The notes beneath the pieces were generated by a model that saw only the letters and a list, made by a program, of their open reading frames with translations, did not search any database and was not told the DNA's origin. From positions 1 to 12,781 of the forward strand of contig CAYJGQ010000067.1 in the NCBI GenBank assembly GCA_964369885.1: DNA of 12,781 bases. The letters are read 5' to 3'. Within the stretch, counting starts at the first letter, position 1. The number at the start of each line of letters is the position of its first letter. Below are positions 1 to 6,407 of the stretch, in pieces. The stretch is from Heteroruminococcus sp964369885. GTDB taxonomy: Bacteria > Bacillota > Clostridia > Oscillospirales > Ruminococcaceae. The translations under genes and the position numbers were made by a program.

Positions 1-1
1 A

Positions 2-376
2 CGCCAAAATGTACCAATCCCCATAGGTACACTGGTTGGTGGGCAGTTTTTTGCGGGTAGAGGGCCAAGTATAGAGTTTTACGCACTACCCACAGGCATG
101 GTGGAAACGGGCATTGCAAATAGATTTTCATCGGCCGGAATAAATCAAACCCGACACCAAATAATTATGAGTATAAATGTGGGTGTAATAGGGGTTATTC
201 CCGGCTACTCAACCACCACCATGGTGCAGACAGAAATTTGTCTTGCCGAAACTGTAATTGTTGGTGTGGTACCCGACTACTTTACCCAAATTGATGGCCA
301 ATTAGGAGATGGCTCACTCGGCATATCACAGTATGATGCATATTTGACCGAAAATGAGCAGGGAGTTATGGAATAA
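2..376 (+). CDS. yunB: YunB-like sporulation protein, C-terminal part (5' end outside window)
   Basis: The frame is open from the first complete codon at position 2, so the gene is cut by the window edge and only about 124 C-terminal residues are present. The translation contains IPIGTLVGGQFFAGRGP, then SSAGINQTRH, a run of beta-strand-like sequence, and AETVIVGVVPDYF. This order matches the C-terminal half of Bacillus subtilis YunB, a sporulation protein of poorly defined biochemical role that in the family carries an N-terminal membrane segment (not visible here). The ATG at 98 is internal, not the start, because YunB-like sequence continues upstream of it. The tail after PDYF is longer than I recall for B. 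subtilis YunB. The gene suggests an endospore-forming host. The family call comes from remembered motifs, without an alignment. Confidence 0.8.
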   Translation, partial: RQNVPIPIGTLVGGQFFAGRGPSIEFYALPTGMVETGIANRFSSAGINQTRHQIIMSINVGVIGVIPGYSTTTMVQTEICLAETVIVGVVPDYFTQIDGQLGDGSLGISQYDAYLTENEQGVME

Positions 377-406
377 ATCGGGGTAATGTGGTACAATTAT
401 TTGTAC
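369..406 (+). promoter_or_regulatory. Candidate extended -10 promoter with overlapping palindromic operator, upstream of lipoprotein gene
   Basis: TGGTACAAT at 389-397 reads as an extended -10 (TG plus TACAAT, 5/6 to consensus). The -35 region around 369-374 (TGGAAT) is weak, as is common for extended -10 promoters. A perfect inverted repeat, GTACAA-TTAT-TTGTAC (391-406), covers the -10 and the expected start site, so a bound repressor would block initiation. The lipoprotein ribosome binding site follows at 414-420. The palindrome is seen directly; its role as operator is inference. Confidence 0.4.
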
Positions 407-426
407 TACTAATGGGGGGAAATAAT

Positions 427-819
427 ATGAAAAAAACAATTTTTTTAGTAGCTGTCTTTATATTCATGATGGCACTTAGCGGATGTGGCGCAGATTATAA
501 TGATGCAGAAATTAAAATTACTATTCCGGCCGGAAATACGGGTGAATTTGTTTATTCGGACCTGCAAATATCCACTAACAAAAATTCAATTACATTATCA
601 TCGGATGATGCCTTTTTAGACGCTGAAATAATGCTCAAAGGTGTAGAGGTAAAAGCAGAGAATGCCTACGAACCGATAGCCTTTACAAGTGGAACAGCGG
701 TGGATATAGAGGTTGAAAAAAATGCTTGGTTTAAAATTGGCATTGCGATACCAAATGATGCAGATGAGAATATAATAATCCATGTGAATGCAAGCGATGT
801 GATTATGAGAATTGAATGA
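427..819 (+). CDS. Small secreted lipoprotein of unknown function
   Basis: 130 codons. The start at ATG 427 is chosen because a strong purine-rich site (GGGGGGA, 414-420) lies 6 nt upstream and the signal peptide begins there; the in-frame upstream start at 388 would add 13 residues before a normal signal peptide. Residues 1-20 are MKK, a hydrophobic core, then the lipobox L17-S18-G19-C20. The product should therefore be exported, lipidated on Cys20 by Lgt and cleaved by signal peptidase II, leaving a mature part of about 111 residues on the outer face of the membrane. The mature part is acidic, rich in alternating hydrophobic/polar residues (beta-sandwich-like), with no further Cys and no catalytic motif I recognise. 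It lies 50 nt after yunB but probably has its own promoter. I assign no function. Confidence 0.8.
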   Translation: MKKTIFLVAVFIFMMALSGCGADYNDAEIKITIPAGNTGEFVYSDLQISTNKNSITLSSDDAFLDAEIMLKGVEVKAENAYEPIAFTSGTAVDIEVEKNAWFKIGIAIPNDADENIIIHVNASDVIMRIE

Positions 820-820
820 T

Positions 821-897
821 TATATATCTGTTATGAGCAGGGCAGGGTCCAACATCAACCGCATTTTTTATTTGTATGAACCTGCCGCTGATATATA
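821..897. repeat. Imperfect inverted repeat in the gap after the lipoprotein gene
   Basis: TATATATC (821-828) is the exact reverse complement of GATATATA (890-897), and further in GGCAGG (841-846) is the reverse complement of CCTGCC (881-886). CAG (838-840) can also pair with CTG (888-890). The arms surround about 34 nt. No T-run follows the right arm, so it is not a clear terminator. It could be a weak hairpin or a remnant of a small repeat element; its function is unknown. Confidence 0.3.
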
Positions 898-911
898 CAT
901 CCATGTAAACG

Positions 912-974
912 TTGGTTGACAAATTGCAAACCTTAATTGGTTGAAATAAAGCCATTTTAAGCTACTATTAAGAT
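912..974 (+). promoter_or_regulatory. Candidate promoter/operator region of the XRE regulator gene
   Basis: TTGGTTGA occurs twice (912-919 and 937-944), 25 bp apart. An imperfect 19-bp palindrome (914-932, GGTTGACAA matched by TTGCAAACC in the other arm, 7 of 9 positions) overlaps a perfect TTGACA at 916-921. TTGACA has no good -10 at 16-18 bp. The best alternative pair is TTGAAA (941-946) with TACTAT (963-968), spacer 16. The repeats are seen; autoregulation by the downstream XRE protein is a guess based on how this family often behaves. Confidence 0.3.
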
Positions 975-1014
975 GTACTCAAAAACTTTATAGGACTTAA
1001 ATTGGAGGACGCTT

Positions 1015-1383
1015 ATGAATTTCAATGAACGATTAATAGACCTTAGAAAATCAAAAAACCTATCACAAGATGAACTGGGGGAGAAAATAGGGGTTTCAAG
1101 ACAAACCGTGTCCAAATGGGAATCGGCTCAAAGTTACCCGGATTTTCAGCGCTTGGTACTGCTTAGTGATTATTATGGCCTCACCCTTGACGAACTTGTA
1201 AAAGGGGTAAGTGTGCAGGACGTTAGAGATAAGAATTTAAGCGATGAGCAGGTATCATCACTTTATAACGATGTAGAAAAAGCCAAAAAAACTGCATTGG
1301 GCCTTATAAATACTCTGGCAATATTGGGGGCGGTGTCAATTGTTGCTATGATAATTTTCATCCTTCTTGGAGTGTTTTTGTAA
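1015..1383 (+). CDS. XRE-family transcriptional regulator with C-terminal membrane segment
   Basis: 122 residues; the start is supported by TTGGAGGA (1002-1010 region) just upstream. Residues 5-62 form a Cro/C1-type helix-turn-helix: LSQDELGEKIGVSRQTVSKW (17-36) holds the turn and recognition helix, followed by the usual SYPD and LTLDELV segments. Residues 66-92 are charged and probably helical. Residues 94-122 are one long hydrophobic stretch (ALGLINTLAILG...FILLGVFL), a predicted transmembrane helix ending at the C-terminus. The protein should therefore be tethered to the membrane with its DNA-binding domain in the cytoplasm. Such short HTH-plus-TM proteins are common in Firmicutes, often of unknown regulon. 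Its targets cannot be read from the sequence; the repeats just upstream are candidates. Confidence 0.88.
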   Translation: MNFNERLIDLRKSKNLSQDELGEKIGVSRQTVSKWESAQSYPDFQRLVLLSDYYGLTLDELVKGVSVQDVRDKNLSDEQVSSLYNDVEKAKKTALGLINTLAILGAVSIVAMIIFILLGVFL

Positions 1384-1413
1384 GGCCATAACAATGATCA
1401 GATGTAAAAAACC

Positions 1414-1446
1414 GGGCATATGGCCACAGCCGTGGTTTGTGTGCCC
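1414..1446 (+). other. Hairpin in the XRE-ligA gap
   Basis: GGGCA (1414-1418) pairs with TGCCC (1442-1446) and CCAC (1424-1427) with GTGG (1432-1435), giving a two-part stem-loop. No U-run follows, so it is not a convincing terminator. It may limit read-through or stabilise the ligA mRNA. I found no convincing promoter pair for ligA in 1384-1496. Confidence 0.3.
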
Positions 1447-1496
1447 AATTAGCGCATACTGCAAAATATATAAACTTTTTATACCCGAGGTGAAAA

Positions 1497-3476
1497 ATGA
1501 GCCGGAACGCAAAGCAGGAAATGGAAAAGCTTACAGAGGAAATAGTGCGCCACAATGAGCTTTATTACGATAACGACAACCCTGAAATTCAGGATGATGA
1601 GTACGATAAAATGCTGCACCGACTAATAGAGCTTGAGGAGCAATATCCCAAGTACCGTGCCGAGCACAGCCCCACGCAGCGGGTGGGGGGAAGTGCCCAA
1701 AACAGCTTTGCCTCGGTGGTACACCCTGTGCCACTGGGGTCGCTACAGGATGTATTTGGTCAAGATGAAATAATGGCATTTCATGAGCGAATACTGCAAA
1801 GCAACTTATCCCCATCATACACAGTTGAGCCCAAGATAGATGGGCTTTCGGTGTCGCTTGAGTATCGTGAGGGCAAATTTGTGCGGGGGGCAACCCGAGG
1901 AGACGGCACCACAGGTGAGGACGTCACCGAAAATTTGCGCACCCTGCGCTCGCTCCCCCTGACACTGCCCGACAAACTGCCCTACCTTGTTGTGCGTGGG
2001 GAGGTATATATGCCCAAAAAGCAGTTTTTGCGCCTGGTGGATAAACAGCAGGAGGAGGGCGAAACTCCTTTTAAGAATCCACGCAATGCGGCGGCCGGCT
2101 CCTTGCGGCAAAAATATGCCTCGGTGGCGGCAAAACGTGGTCTTGAGCTATGTATATTTAACCTGCAAACCATTGAGGGTAAAAACTTTGAGCTACACAG
2201 CCAAAGTCTAAAATACCTCAAGGAGCAGGGTTTCCCTGTTGTCACAGGGTGGCAAACTGCCAAGTCGGTAAACGACCTGTTGATCCTTGTAGAAAATATA
2301 GATCAACAACGTGGCAGTTATGATTTTAATATCGATGGTGCCGTTATCAAGCTGGACAACCTATCACTGCGCAGTTTGGTGGGCAGTACCAGCAAATACC
2401 CGCGATGGGCCATCGCCTATAAGTACCCACCCGAGGAAAAACAAACAATCCTGCGAAGTGTGGAGGTGCAGGTGGGGCGCACAGGGGTACTGACCCCCAC
2501 CGCAGAGTTTGATCCTGTGGAACTGGGTGGTACAACCGTGAGCAGGGCCTCACTGCACAATCAGGATTTTATTGATCAAAAAAATGTTGGCATAGGCGAC
2601 ACAATTGTGGTGCGCAAGGCGGGTGACATCATCCCCGAGGTGGTAGAGGTGGTCGAGCGCTGTAAGCCTCACACCCCCTACACCCTGCCAAACTATTGTC
2701 CTTCCTGCAATTCGGCCGTGGTGCGAGACAGCGGCGAGGCGGCACTTCGTTGCTCCAACATGGACTGTCCTGCACAGCTACTGCGCAACCTCATCCACTT
2801 TGCCTCAAGGGATGCCATGGATATAGAAGGTCTGGGCGAAGCGGTGGTGACTGCGGTGGTAGAGGCCGGGTTTGTGCACTCGGCGGCCGACCTGTATAGG
2901 CTTACGGCCGAGCAACTCTCGGGCTTGGAGCGCATGGGTCAAAAGAGCGCCGAAAACCTGCTAAATGCCCTGCAATCCTCAAAAGAGAGGGAGCTGTGGA
3001 GGCTTATATTTGCCCTTGGCATACGCAATATAGGACAACGTGCGGCCAAACTGCTTGAAAAGCGTTTTGGCAGTATGCAGGGGGTTATGTCGGCCACGGC
3101 TGAGGAGATAACCGATGTAGATGGCATGGGTGAGGTTATGGCACAGCATGTGGTGAGCTTTTTTGAAGAGGAGCACAATAAGAATTTGTTGGCCGAGCTT
3201 GAACTTTTGGGGCTTAACATGGTGGGAAATACACAGCAAAGCGCAGATGTATTTGCGGGGCTTACATTTGTCATTACAGGCACACTACCCACCCTTGAAC
3301 GCAAGGAGGCACAGGCCATAATAGAGGAGCTTGGTGGCAGGGCGACGGGCAGTGTTTCCAAAAAGACCTCCTACCTTGTGGCGGGCGAGGCGGCAGGAAG
3401 CAAACTTAACAAGGCACGGGAACTTGATATTAAGATTATAAGCGAGCAAGAACTGCTAAAAATGGCAGGCAGATAA
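1497..3476 (+). CDS. ligA: NAD+-dependent DNA ligase LigA
   Basis: 659 residues, the normal length for bacterial LigA. It seals nicks in duplex DNA during replication and repair, using NAD+ as AMP donor. Domains in order: Ia NMN-binding region with Y23-Y24 and D33-D34; adenylation domain with the catalytic lysine K113 in EPKIDG (111-116); OB fold around 315-395 (QVGRTGVLTPTAEF); four-cysteine zinc finger C401, C404, C419, C424; helix-hairpin-helix region about 430-580; C-terminal BRCT domain about 583-659 (FAGLTFVITGTL). All key residues are present and the gene looks intact. The start ATG 1497 follows GAGGTG at 1487-1492 with 4 nt spacing, tight but acceptable. It lies 34 nt upstream of the ACT-butyrate kinase gene with no terminator between them, so the two are probably co-transcribed. 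Confidence 0.98.
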   Translation: MSRNAKQEMEKLTEEIVRHNELYYDNDNPEIQDDEYDKMLHRLIELEEQYPKYRAEHSPTQRVGGSAQNSFASVVHPVPLGSLQDVFGQDEIMAFHERILQSNLSPSYTVEPKIDGLSVSLEYREGKFVRGATRGDGTTGEDVTENLRTLRSLPLTLPDKLPYLVVRGEVYMPKKQFLRLVDKQQEEGETPFKNPRNAAAGSLRQKYASVAAKRGLELCIFNLQTIEGKNFELHSQSLKYLKEQGFPVVTGWQTAKSVNDLLILVENIDQQRGSYDFNIDGAVIKLDNLSLRSLVGSTSKYPRWAIAYKYPPEEKQTILRSVEVQVGRTGVLTPTAEFDPVELGGTTVSRASLHNQDFIDQKNVGIGDTIVVRKAGDIIPEVVEVVERCKPHTPYTLPNYCPSCNSAVVRDSGEAALRCSNMDCPAQLLRNLIHFASRDAMDIEGLGEAVVTAVVEAGFVHSAADLYRLTAEQLSGLERMGQKSAENLLNALQSSKERELWRLIFALGIRNIGQRAAKLLEKRFGSMQGVMSATAEEITDVDGMGEVMAQHVVSFFEEEHNKNLLAELELLGLNMVGNTQQSADVFAGLTFVITGTLPTLERKEAQAIIEELGGRATGSVSKKTSYLVAGEAAGSKLNKARELDIKIISEQELLKMAGR

Positions 3477-3510
3477 TAAATAAGATTAGAGGGTAAAGGG
3501 AGGAATTTAT

Positions 3511-4920
3511 ATGAAAAAACAGACAGAAAGAGTAGAGCTTACACTTCAAAATCGTCCGGGCGTGCTTGACCGCATTGTGGGGCATATTAGGCGTGAGGGC
3601 TGGAATATCAAGAGCATTTCGGTAGATGTAAGCAGCGACCCCACCATATCCCTCATGGAGATGCACATAGAGGGCACCCACACAAAATTGGCCCTGATAC
3701 TCGACAAACTTGTGCGCATAGACTGCGTGCTGAAGGCCTCGATGGAAAAGGATGGACAGACCATTGTTAGAGAGCGTGCCCTACCCACTTCATCGGCGGA
3801 GCACAAGCCAAGCAATAAAAAATCTAAGGTAGCATCAAAGCCTGTGGGGGCAAGCCGAATACTTACCATCAACCCGGGTTCCACCTCGACCAAGTTTGGG
3901 CTATATGATGATGAGCAGGAGATATTTGTAAAAACCGTAAGGCATAACCGTGCCGATTTGGAGGCTGTGGGCTCGGTATTTGGGCAAAAGGAACTGCGCC
4001 TAAAGGCCATACTTGAGGAGGTGCAGGGCAGTGGGGTGGAGCTTAAAACTCTCGATGCCATTGCAGGCAGAGGTGGACTTTTGCGCCCCATAGAGAGCGG
4101 CACCTACCGAATTAACGATGCAATGATAGAGGATTTAAGCTCGGCGGCGGCCTCGGTTCATGCCTCGGCGCTGGGGGCGCTGATTGCAAATGATTTGGCG
4201 CATGAGCTAAATATTCCGGCCTATGTGGTTGACCCCATTGTGGTGGACGAAATGGACCCCTGTGCAAAAATTACAGGGCTTCCGGGGGTCGAGCGTTCGA
4301 GCATATTTCATGCGCTTAACCAAAAGGCCATAGCAAGGCGACTGGCAGGCGATCTTGGCCGTCCATATGAAAACCTAAGGATGGTTGTGGCTCATTTGGG
4401 TGGGGGAATAACGGTAGGCGCCCACCGCTACGGCCGTGTTATTGATGTAAACGATGCCCTGTCGGGCGAGGGGCCTTTTACCCCCGAGAGAACAGGAAAT
4501 ATACCGGCAGTGCCACTTATAAAAATGTGCTTTTCGGGGGAATATACCGAGCAGGAGCTACTTGACCGAGTGATGAAATCGGGCGGTATGCAGAGTTATC
4601 TTGGCACAAACAACCTGCGTGAGGCACAGCGCATGATAGGGGATGGCGATGAATTTGCCGCCCTTGTGGTCGACTCGATGGCCTATCAGGTGTCAAAGGA
4701 GATAGGGGCTATGTGCGCCGTACTTGAGGGACGTACCGACGCTATAGTCCTCACGGGCGGACTTGCCTACTCCGACCGTTTTACAGGTGCTATAAAGGAG
4801 AAGGTGGATGCCATGGCGCCGGTGTATGTGTATCCCGGTGAGGATGAAATGTTGGCCCTTATGCAGGGTGTACTGCGTGTGCTAAAGGGGCAGGTGCAGT
4901 ACATGGACTACGAACGATAA
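3511..4920 (+). CDS. buk: ACT domain-butyrate kinase fusion protein
   Basis: 469 residues, about 110 more than a usual butyrate kinase (about 355). GGGAGGA (3498-3504) gives a strong start at 3511. Residues 7-79 form an ACT domain whose NRPGVLDRIVGHIRREGWNIKSI segments (14-37, read as two adjoining parts) resemble the N-terminal domain of acetolactate synthase small subunit (IlvH/IlvN). Residues 88-114 are a Ser/Lys-rich linker. Residues 115-469 form a full ASKHA-fold acyl kinase: TINPGSTSTKFGLY (119-132), GRGGLLRPIESGTY (186-199), AHLGGGI (294-300), GEGPFTPERTGNIP (319-332) and TGGLAYS (415-421), all typical of butyrate kinase. The expected reaction is butyryl phosphate (or a branched-chain acyl phosphate) plus ADP to acid plus ATP, in the cytoplasm. 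No phosphotransbutyrylase gene is nearby. The ACT domain suggests allosteric control by an amino acid, which is inference; the effector is unknown. There is no clear internal ribosome binding site before the kinase domain, so one polypeptide is expected. Confidence 0.9.
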   Translation: MKKQTERVELTLQNRPGVLDRIVGHIRREGWNIKSISVDVSSDPTISLMEMHIEGTHTKLALILDKLVRIDCVLKASMEKDGQTIVRERALPTSSAEHKPSNKKSKVASKPVGASRILTINPGSTSTKFGLYDDEQEIFVKTVRHNRADLEAVGSVFGQKELRLKAILEEVQGSGVELKTLDAIAGRGGLLRPIESGTYRINDAMIEDLSSAAASVHASALGALIANDLAHELNIPAYVVDPIVVDEMDPCAKITGLPGVERSSIFHALNQKAIARRLAGDLGRPYENLRMVVAHLGGGITVGAHRYGRVIDVNDALSGEGPFTPERTGNIPAVPLIKMCFSGEYTEQELLDRVMKSGGMQSYLGTNNLREAQRMIGDGDEFAALVVDSMAYQVSKEIGAMCAVLEGRTDAIVLTGGLAYSDRFTGAIKEKVDAMAPVYVYPGEDEMLALMQGVLRVLKGQVQYMDYER

Positions 4921-5021
4921 AATAAATTTACAGGCGATAAACCAAGCGGTGCAGAGGTTAAAATAGACATAGCGACGCAGTTTATCTTATAGCAAAAAAG
5001 CTGTATAAGATGTGAATGTAG

Positions 5022-5059
5022 GCGCCTTGGGAGCATATTCTCACCAAGGCGCTTATTTT
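5022..5059 (+). terminator. Rho-independent terminator after the ligA-buk unit
   Basis: GCGCCTTGG (5022-5030) pairs perfectly with CCAAGGCGC (5044-5052). The stem extends inward by GAG (5031-5033) with CTC (5040-5042) past a bulged A, leaving a 6-nt loop. TTATTTTA follows. This separates ligA-buk transcription from the aro operon promoter about 75 nt downstream. The 100 nt between the buk stop and this hairpin hold only a second, weaker stem (TCTTAT 4985-4990 with ATAAGA 5005-5010) without a T-run. Confidence 0.8.
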
Positions 5060-5102
5060 AATGGCACCGACTTATTTCATCTGCCGACAATAGGATCAAA
5101 TG

Positions 5103-5161
5103 TAAAAAAATGAAAAAATATTAATTTTTATGTTTACAAATCAATTGTTATATGTTATCAT
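5103..5161 (+). promoter_or_regulatory. Aro operon promoter with A/T-rich upstream element
   Basis: TTTACA (5133-5138, 5/6 to the -35 consensus) and TATCAT (5156-5161, 5/6 to the -10 consensus) are separated by exactly 17 bp, as expected for a housekeeping sigma-70/sigma-A promoter. The 30 nt upstream (5103-5132) consist of A- and T-tracts typical of an UP element. Initiation is expected near 5168, about 20 nt before the leader peptide start, so the transcript would carry the complete attenuator. Confidence 0.75.
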
Positions 5162-5189
5162 AAGCCCTATCAGATTGGAGAGCGAACCC

Positions 5190-5291
5190 ATGAATATTCT
5201 CACATTTGCATTTGAATACTTTTATTTTAGCTTTTTTTACTTTACAGGTAATAAGGCTATTTGTATTTCACAAAATGCAGTAAACATCTGA
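5190..5291 (+). CDS. Phe/Tyr-rich leader peptide of the aro operon attenuator
   Basis: 33 codons plus TGA stop. GGAG at 5177-5180 lies 9 nt before ATG 5190. Residues 6-18 read F-A-F-E-Y-F-Y-F-S-F-F-Y-F: seven Phe (all TTT) and three Tyr codons in 13 (5205-5243). The remaining 15 residues contain no aromatic residue. The 33 codons contain no Trp and only one Leu, so the bias is specific to Phe and Tyr. Such peptides (for example those of E. coli pheA and pheST) serve as sensors: with scarce charged tRNA-Phe or tRNA-Tyr, the ribosome stalls on these codons. The position just after a strong promoter and just before an antiterminator/terminator pair, and the enzymes encoded downstream, all agree. 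The peptide itself probably has no other function. It is shorter than ordinary gene-calling cut-offs and easily missed. Confidence 0.88.
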   Translation: MNILTFAFEYFYFSFFYFTGNKAICISQNAVNI

Positions 5292-5347
5292 TTATAAGGC
5301 GAGGGGGAACCTCGAAAACTTTGTAAATCAGCCCTGCGGTGTGAAAT
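5207..5347 (+). promoter_or_regulatory. Antiterminator and protector stems of the aro attenuator
   Basis: Three segments of the leader's 3' part pair with the terminator's 5' side: ATTTCACA (5265-5272) with TGTGAAAT (5340-5347), GCAG (5277-5280) with CTGC (5334-5337), and CTGATT (5288-5293) with AATCAG (5326-5331). That is 18 Watson-Crick pairs, closed by a small hairpin CGAGG/CCTCG (5300-5304 with 5310-5314). This uses 5331-5337 and the loop of the terminator, so both cannot form together. A ribosome stalled on the Phe/Tyr codons (5205-5243) leaves 5265-5293 free. A ribosome reaching the stop at 5289 covers it, favouring termination. TGCATTT (5207-5213) can also pair with AAATGCA (5273-5279), a candidate protector stem when the leader is not translated. 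Pairings were found by eye; energies were not calculated. Confidence 0.8.
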
Positions 5348-5374
5348 GCGCCGCAGGGCATTTTTTATTTTATT
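5331..5374 (+). terminator. Attenuator terminator upstream of aroF
   Basis: GCCCTGCGG (5331-5339) and CCGCAGGGC (5351-5359) form a perfect 9-bp GC-rich stem with an 11-nt loop. A and then TTTTTTATTTTATT (5361-5374) follow. It ends 15 nt before the aroF start and has no complete gene between itself and the operon promoter, so it acts as a premature, conditional terminator rather than a gene-end terminator. The aroF ribosome binding site (GGAGG, 5375-5379) lies just behind the U-tract. Confidence 0.92.
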
Positions 5375-5389
5375 GGAGGAATAACACAA

Positions 5390-6397
5390 ATGGTAGTAAT
5401 CTTAAAACAAAATCCCGACAGCTCACAGCTCCAAAATCTTATCAACTGGCTTGAGGGAATGAATGTACAAATCCACGAAACCCACGGCGCAAACCAGACC
5501 ATCCTCGGACTGATAGGTGATACCTCGAGAATTGATATCGACCTTGTACAGGCGCTGGATATAGTAGATGATGTAAAGCGTATACAGGAGCCTTACAAGA
5601 ATGCCAACCGCAAATTCCACCACGATGACGCTGTTATCAACATCGGTTCGGTGCCACTGGGTGGTGGCAACTTCCAGATAATTGCAGGACCCTGCTCCAT
5701 CGAAACCCCGGAACAGATATGCTCGGTGGCCGAGAGCGTCAAGCAGTCGGGGGCTACCATACTGCGTGGTGGTGCCTTTAAGCCCCGCACCTCGCCCTAC
5801 GCCTTCCAGGGTCTGCGCGATGACGGCATAAAGCTTCTGCTTGAGGCAAAAAAAGCCACAGGTCTTCCGGTTGTAACCGAGATAATGGATCTCTCGCAAC
5901 TTGATCTGTTTGGCGAGGTAGATCTTATACAGGTTGGTGCAAGAAATATGCAAAACTTTGAGCTTCTAAAGGAGCTGTCTCGCAGCAACAAGCCGGTACT
6001 GATAAAGCGCGGCCTTGCCAACACATTGGAGGAGCTTCTCATGAGTGTTGAGTATGTAATGGCAGGGGGCAACAACGATGTTATACTCTGCGAGCGTGGC
6101 ATCCGCACCTTTGAAACTGCCACCCGAAACACCCTTGACATCTCGGCGGTACCAATGCTCAAAAAAATGACCCACCTTCCCATAGTTATCGACCCAAGCC
6201 ACGCCACCGGCATTGCATCGCTGGTTATGCCGCTGTCGTTGGCTGCCACCGCAGCAGGGGCCGACGGCCTCATGATTGAGGTGCACAACGACCCGGCCCA
6301 CGCCCTGTGCGATGGCCCACAGTCCCTCACACCCAAAGCCTTTGACAAGGTGGTAAAGGCCATTAATGCCATCCGTCCATTCAGCCATAAATACTGA
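5390..6397 (+). CDS. aroF: 3-deoxy-7-phosphoheptulonate (DAHP) synthase, type I-beta with N-terminal regulatory domain
   Basis: 335 residues. It catalyses the first step of the shikimate pathway: PEP plus erythrose 4-phosphate to DAHP. GGAGG at 5375-5379 supports ATG 5390. Residues 1-70 form a ferredoxin-like (ACT-like) domain (MVVILKQNPD...), as in Thermotoga maritima DAHP synthase, where it mediates feedback inhibition by Tyr and Phe. Residues 80-335 are the TIM barrel with GPCSIE (100-105), KPRTSPYAFQG (131-141), QVGARNMQN (181-189), DPSHATG (268-274), MIEVH (295-299) and CDGPQS (307-312). The expected metal ligands C102, H271, E297 and D308 are present. Being first behind a Phe/Tyr attenuator fits its role as entry enzyme; feedback inhibition here is inferred from the domain, not shown. 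Confidence 0.96.
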   Translation: MVVILKQNPDSSQLQNLINWLEGMNVQIHETHGANQTILGLIGDTSRIDIDLVQALDIVDDVKRIQEPYKNANRKFHHDDAVINIGSVPLGGGNFQIIAGPCSIETPEQICSVAESVKQSGATILRGGAFKPRTSPYAFQGLRDDGIKLLLEAKKATGLPVVTEIMDLSQLDLFGEVDLIQVGARNMQNFELLKELSRSNKPVLIKRGLANTLEELLMSVEYVMAGGNNDVILCERGIRTFETATRNTLDISAVPMLKKMTHLPIVIDPSHATGIASLVMPLSLAATAAGADGLMIEVHNDPAHALCDGPQSLTPKAFDKVVKAINAIRPFSHKY

Positions 6398-6407
6398 GGT
6401 GGCAGGA

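Noticed and set aside
1367..1558. Small + strand frame between the XRE gene and ligA
   Set aside because: It overlaps both neighbours in another frame, has no ribosome binding site and no recognisable features.
3546..4103. Minus-strand frame of 185 codons opposite the ACT-kinase gene
   Set aside because: Antisense to a conserved protein, Ser/Arg-rich low-complexity composition, no recognisable domain.
5168..5389. T-box riboswitch upstream of aroF
   Set aside because: No sequence resembling the T-box consensus (AGGGTGGNACCGCG) and no stem I-like array is present; the transcript before the terminator is only about 165 nt and is largely taken up by the leader peptide.
6366..6407. Upstream ATG start for aroB overlapping aroF
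   Set aside because: The ribosome binding site at 6396-6402 fits ATG 6408, and the 14 extra residues do not resemble the AroB N-terminus.
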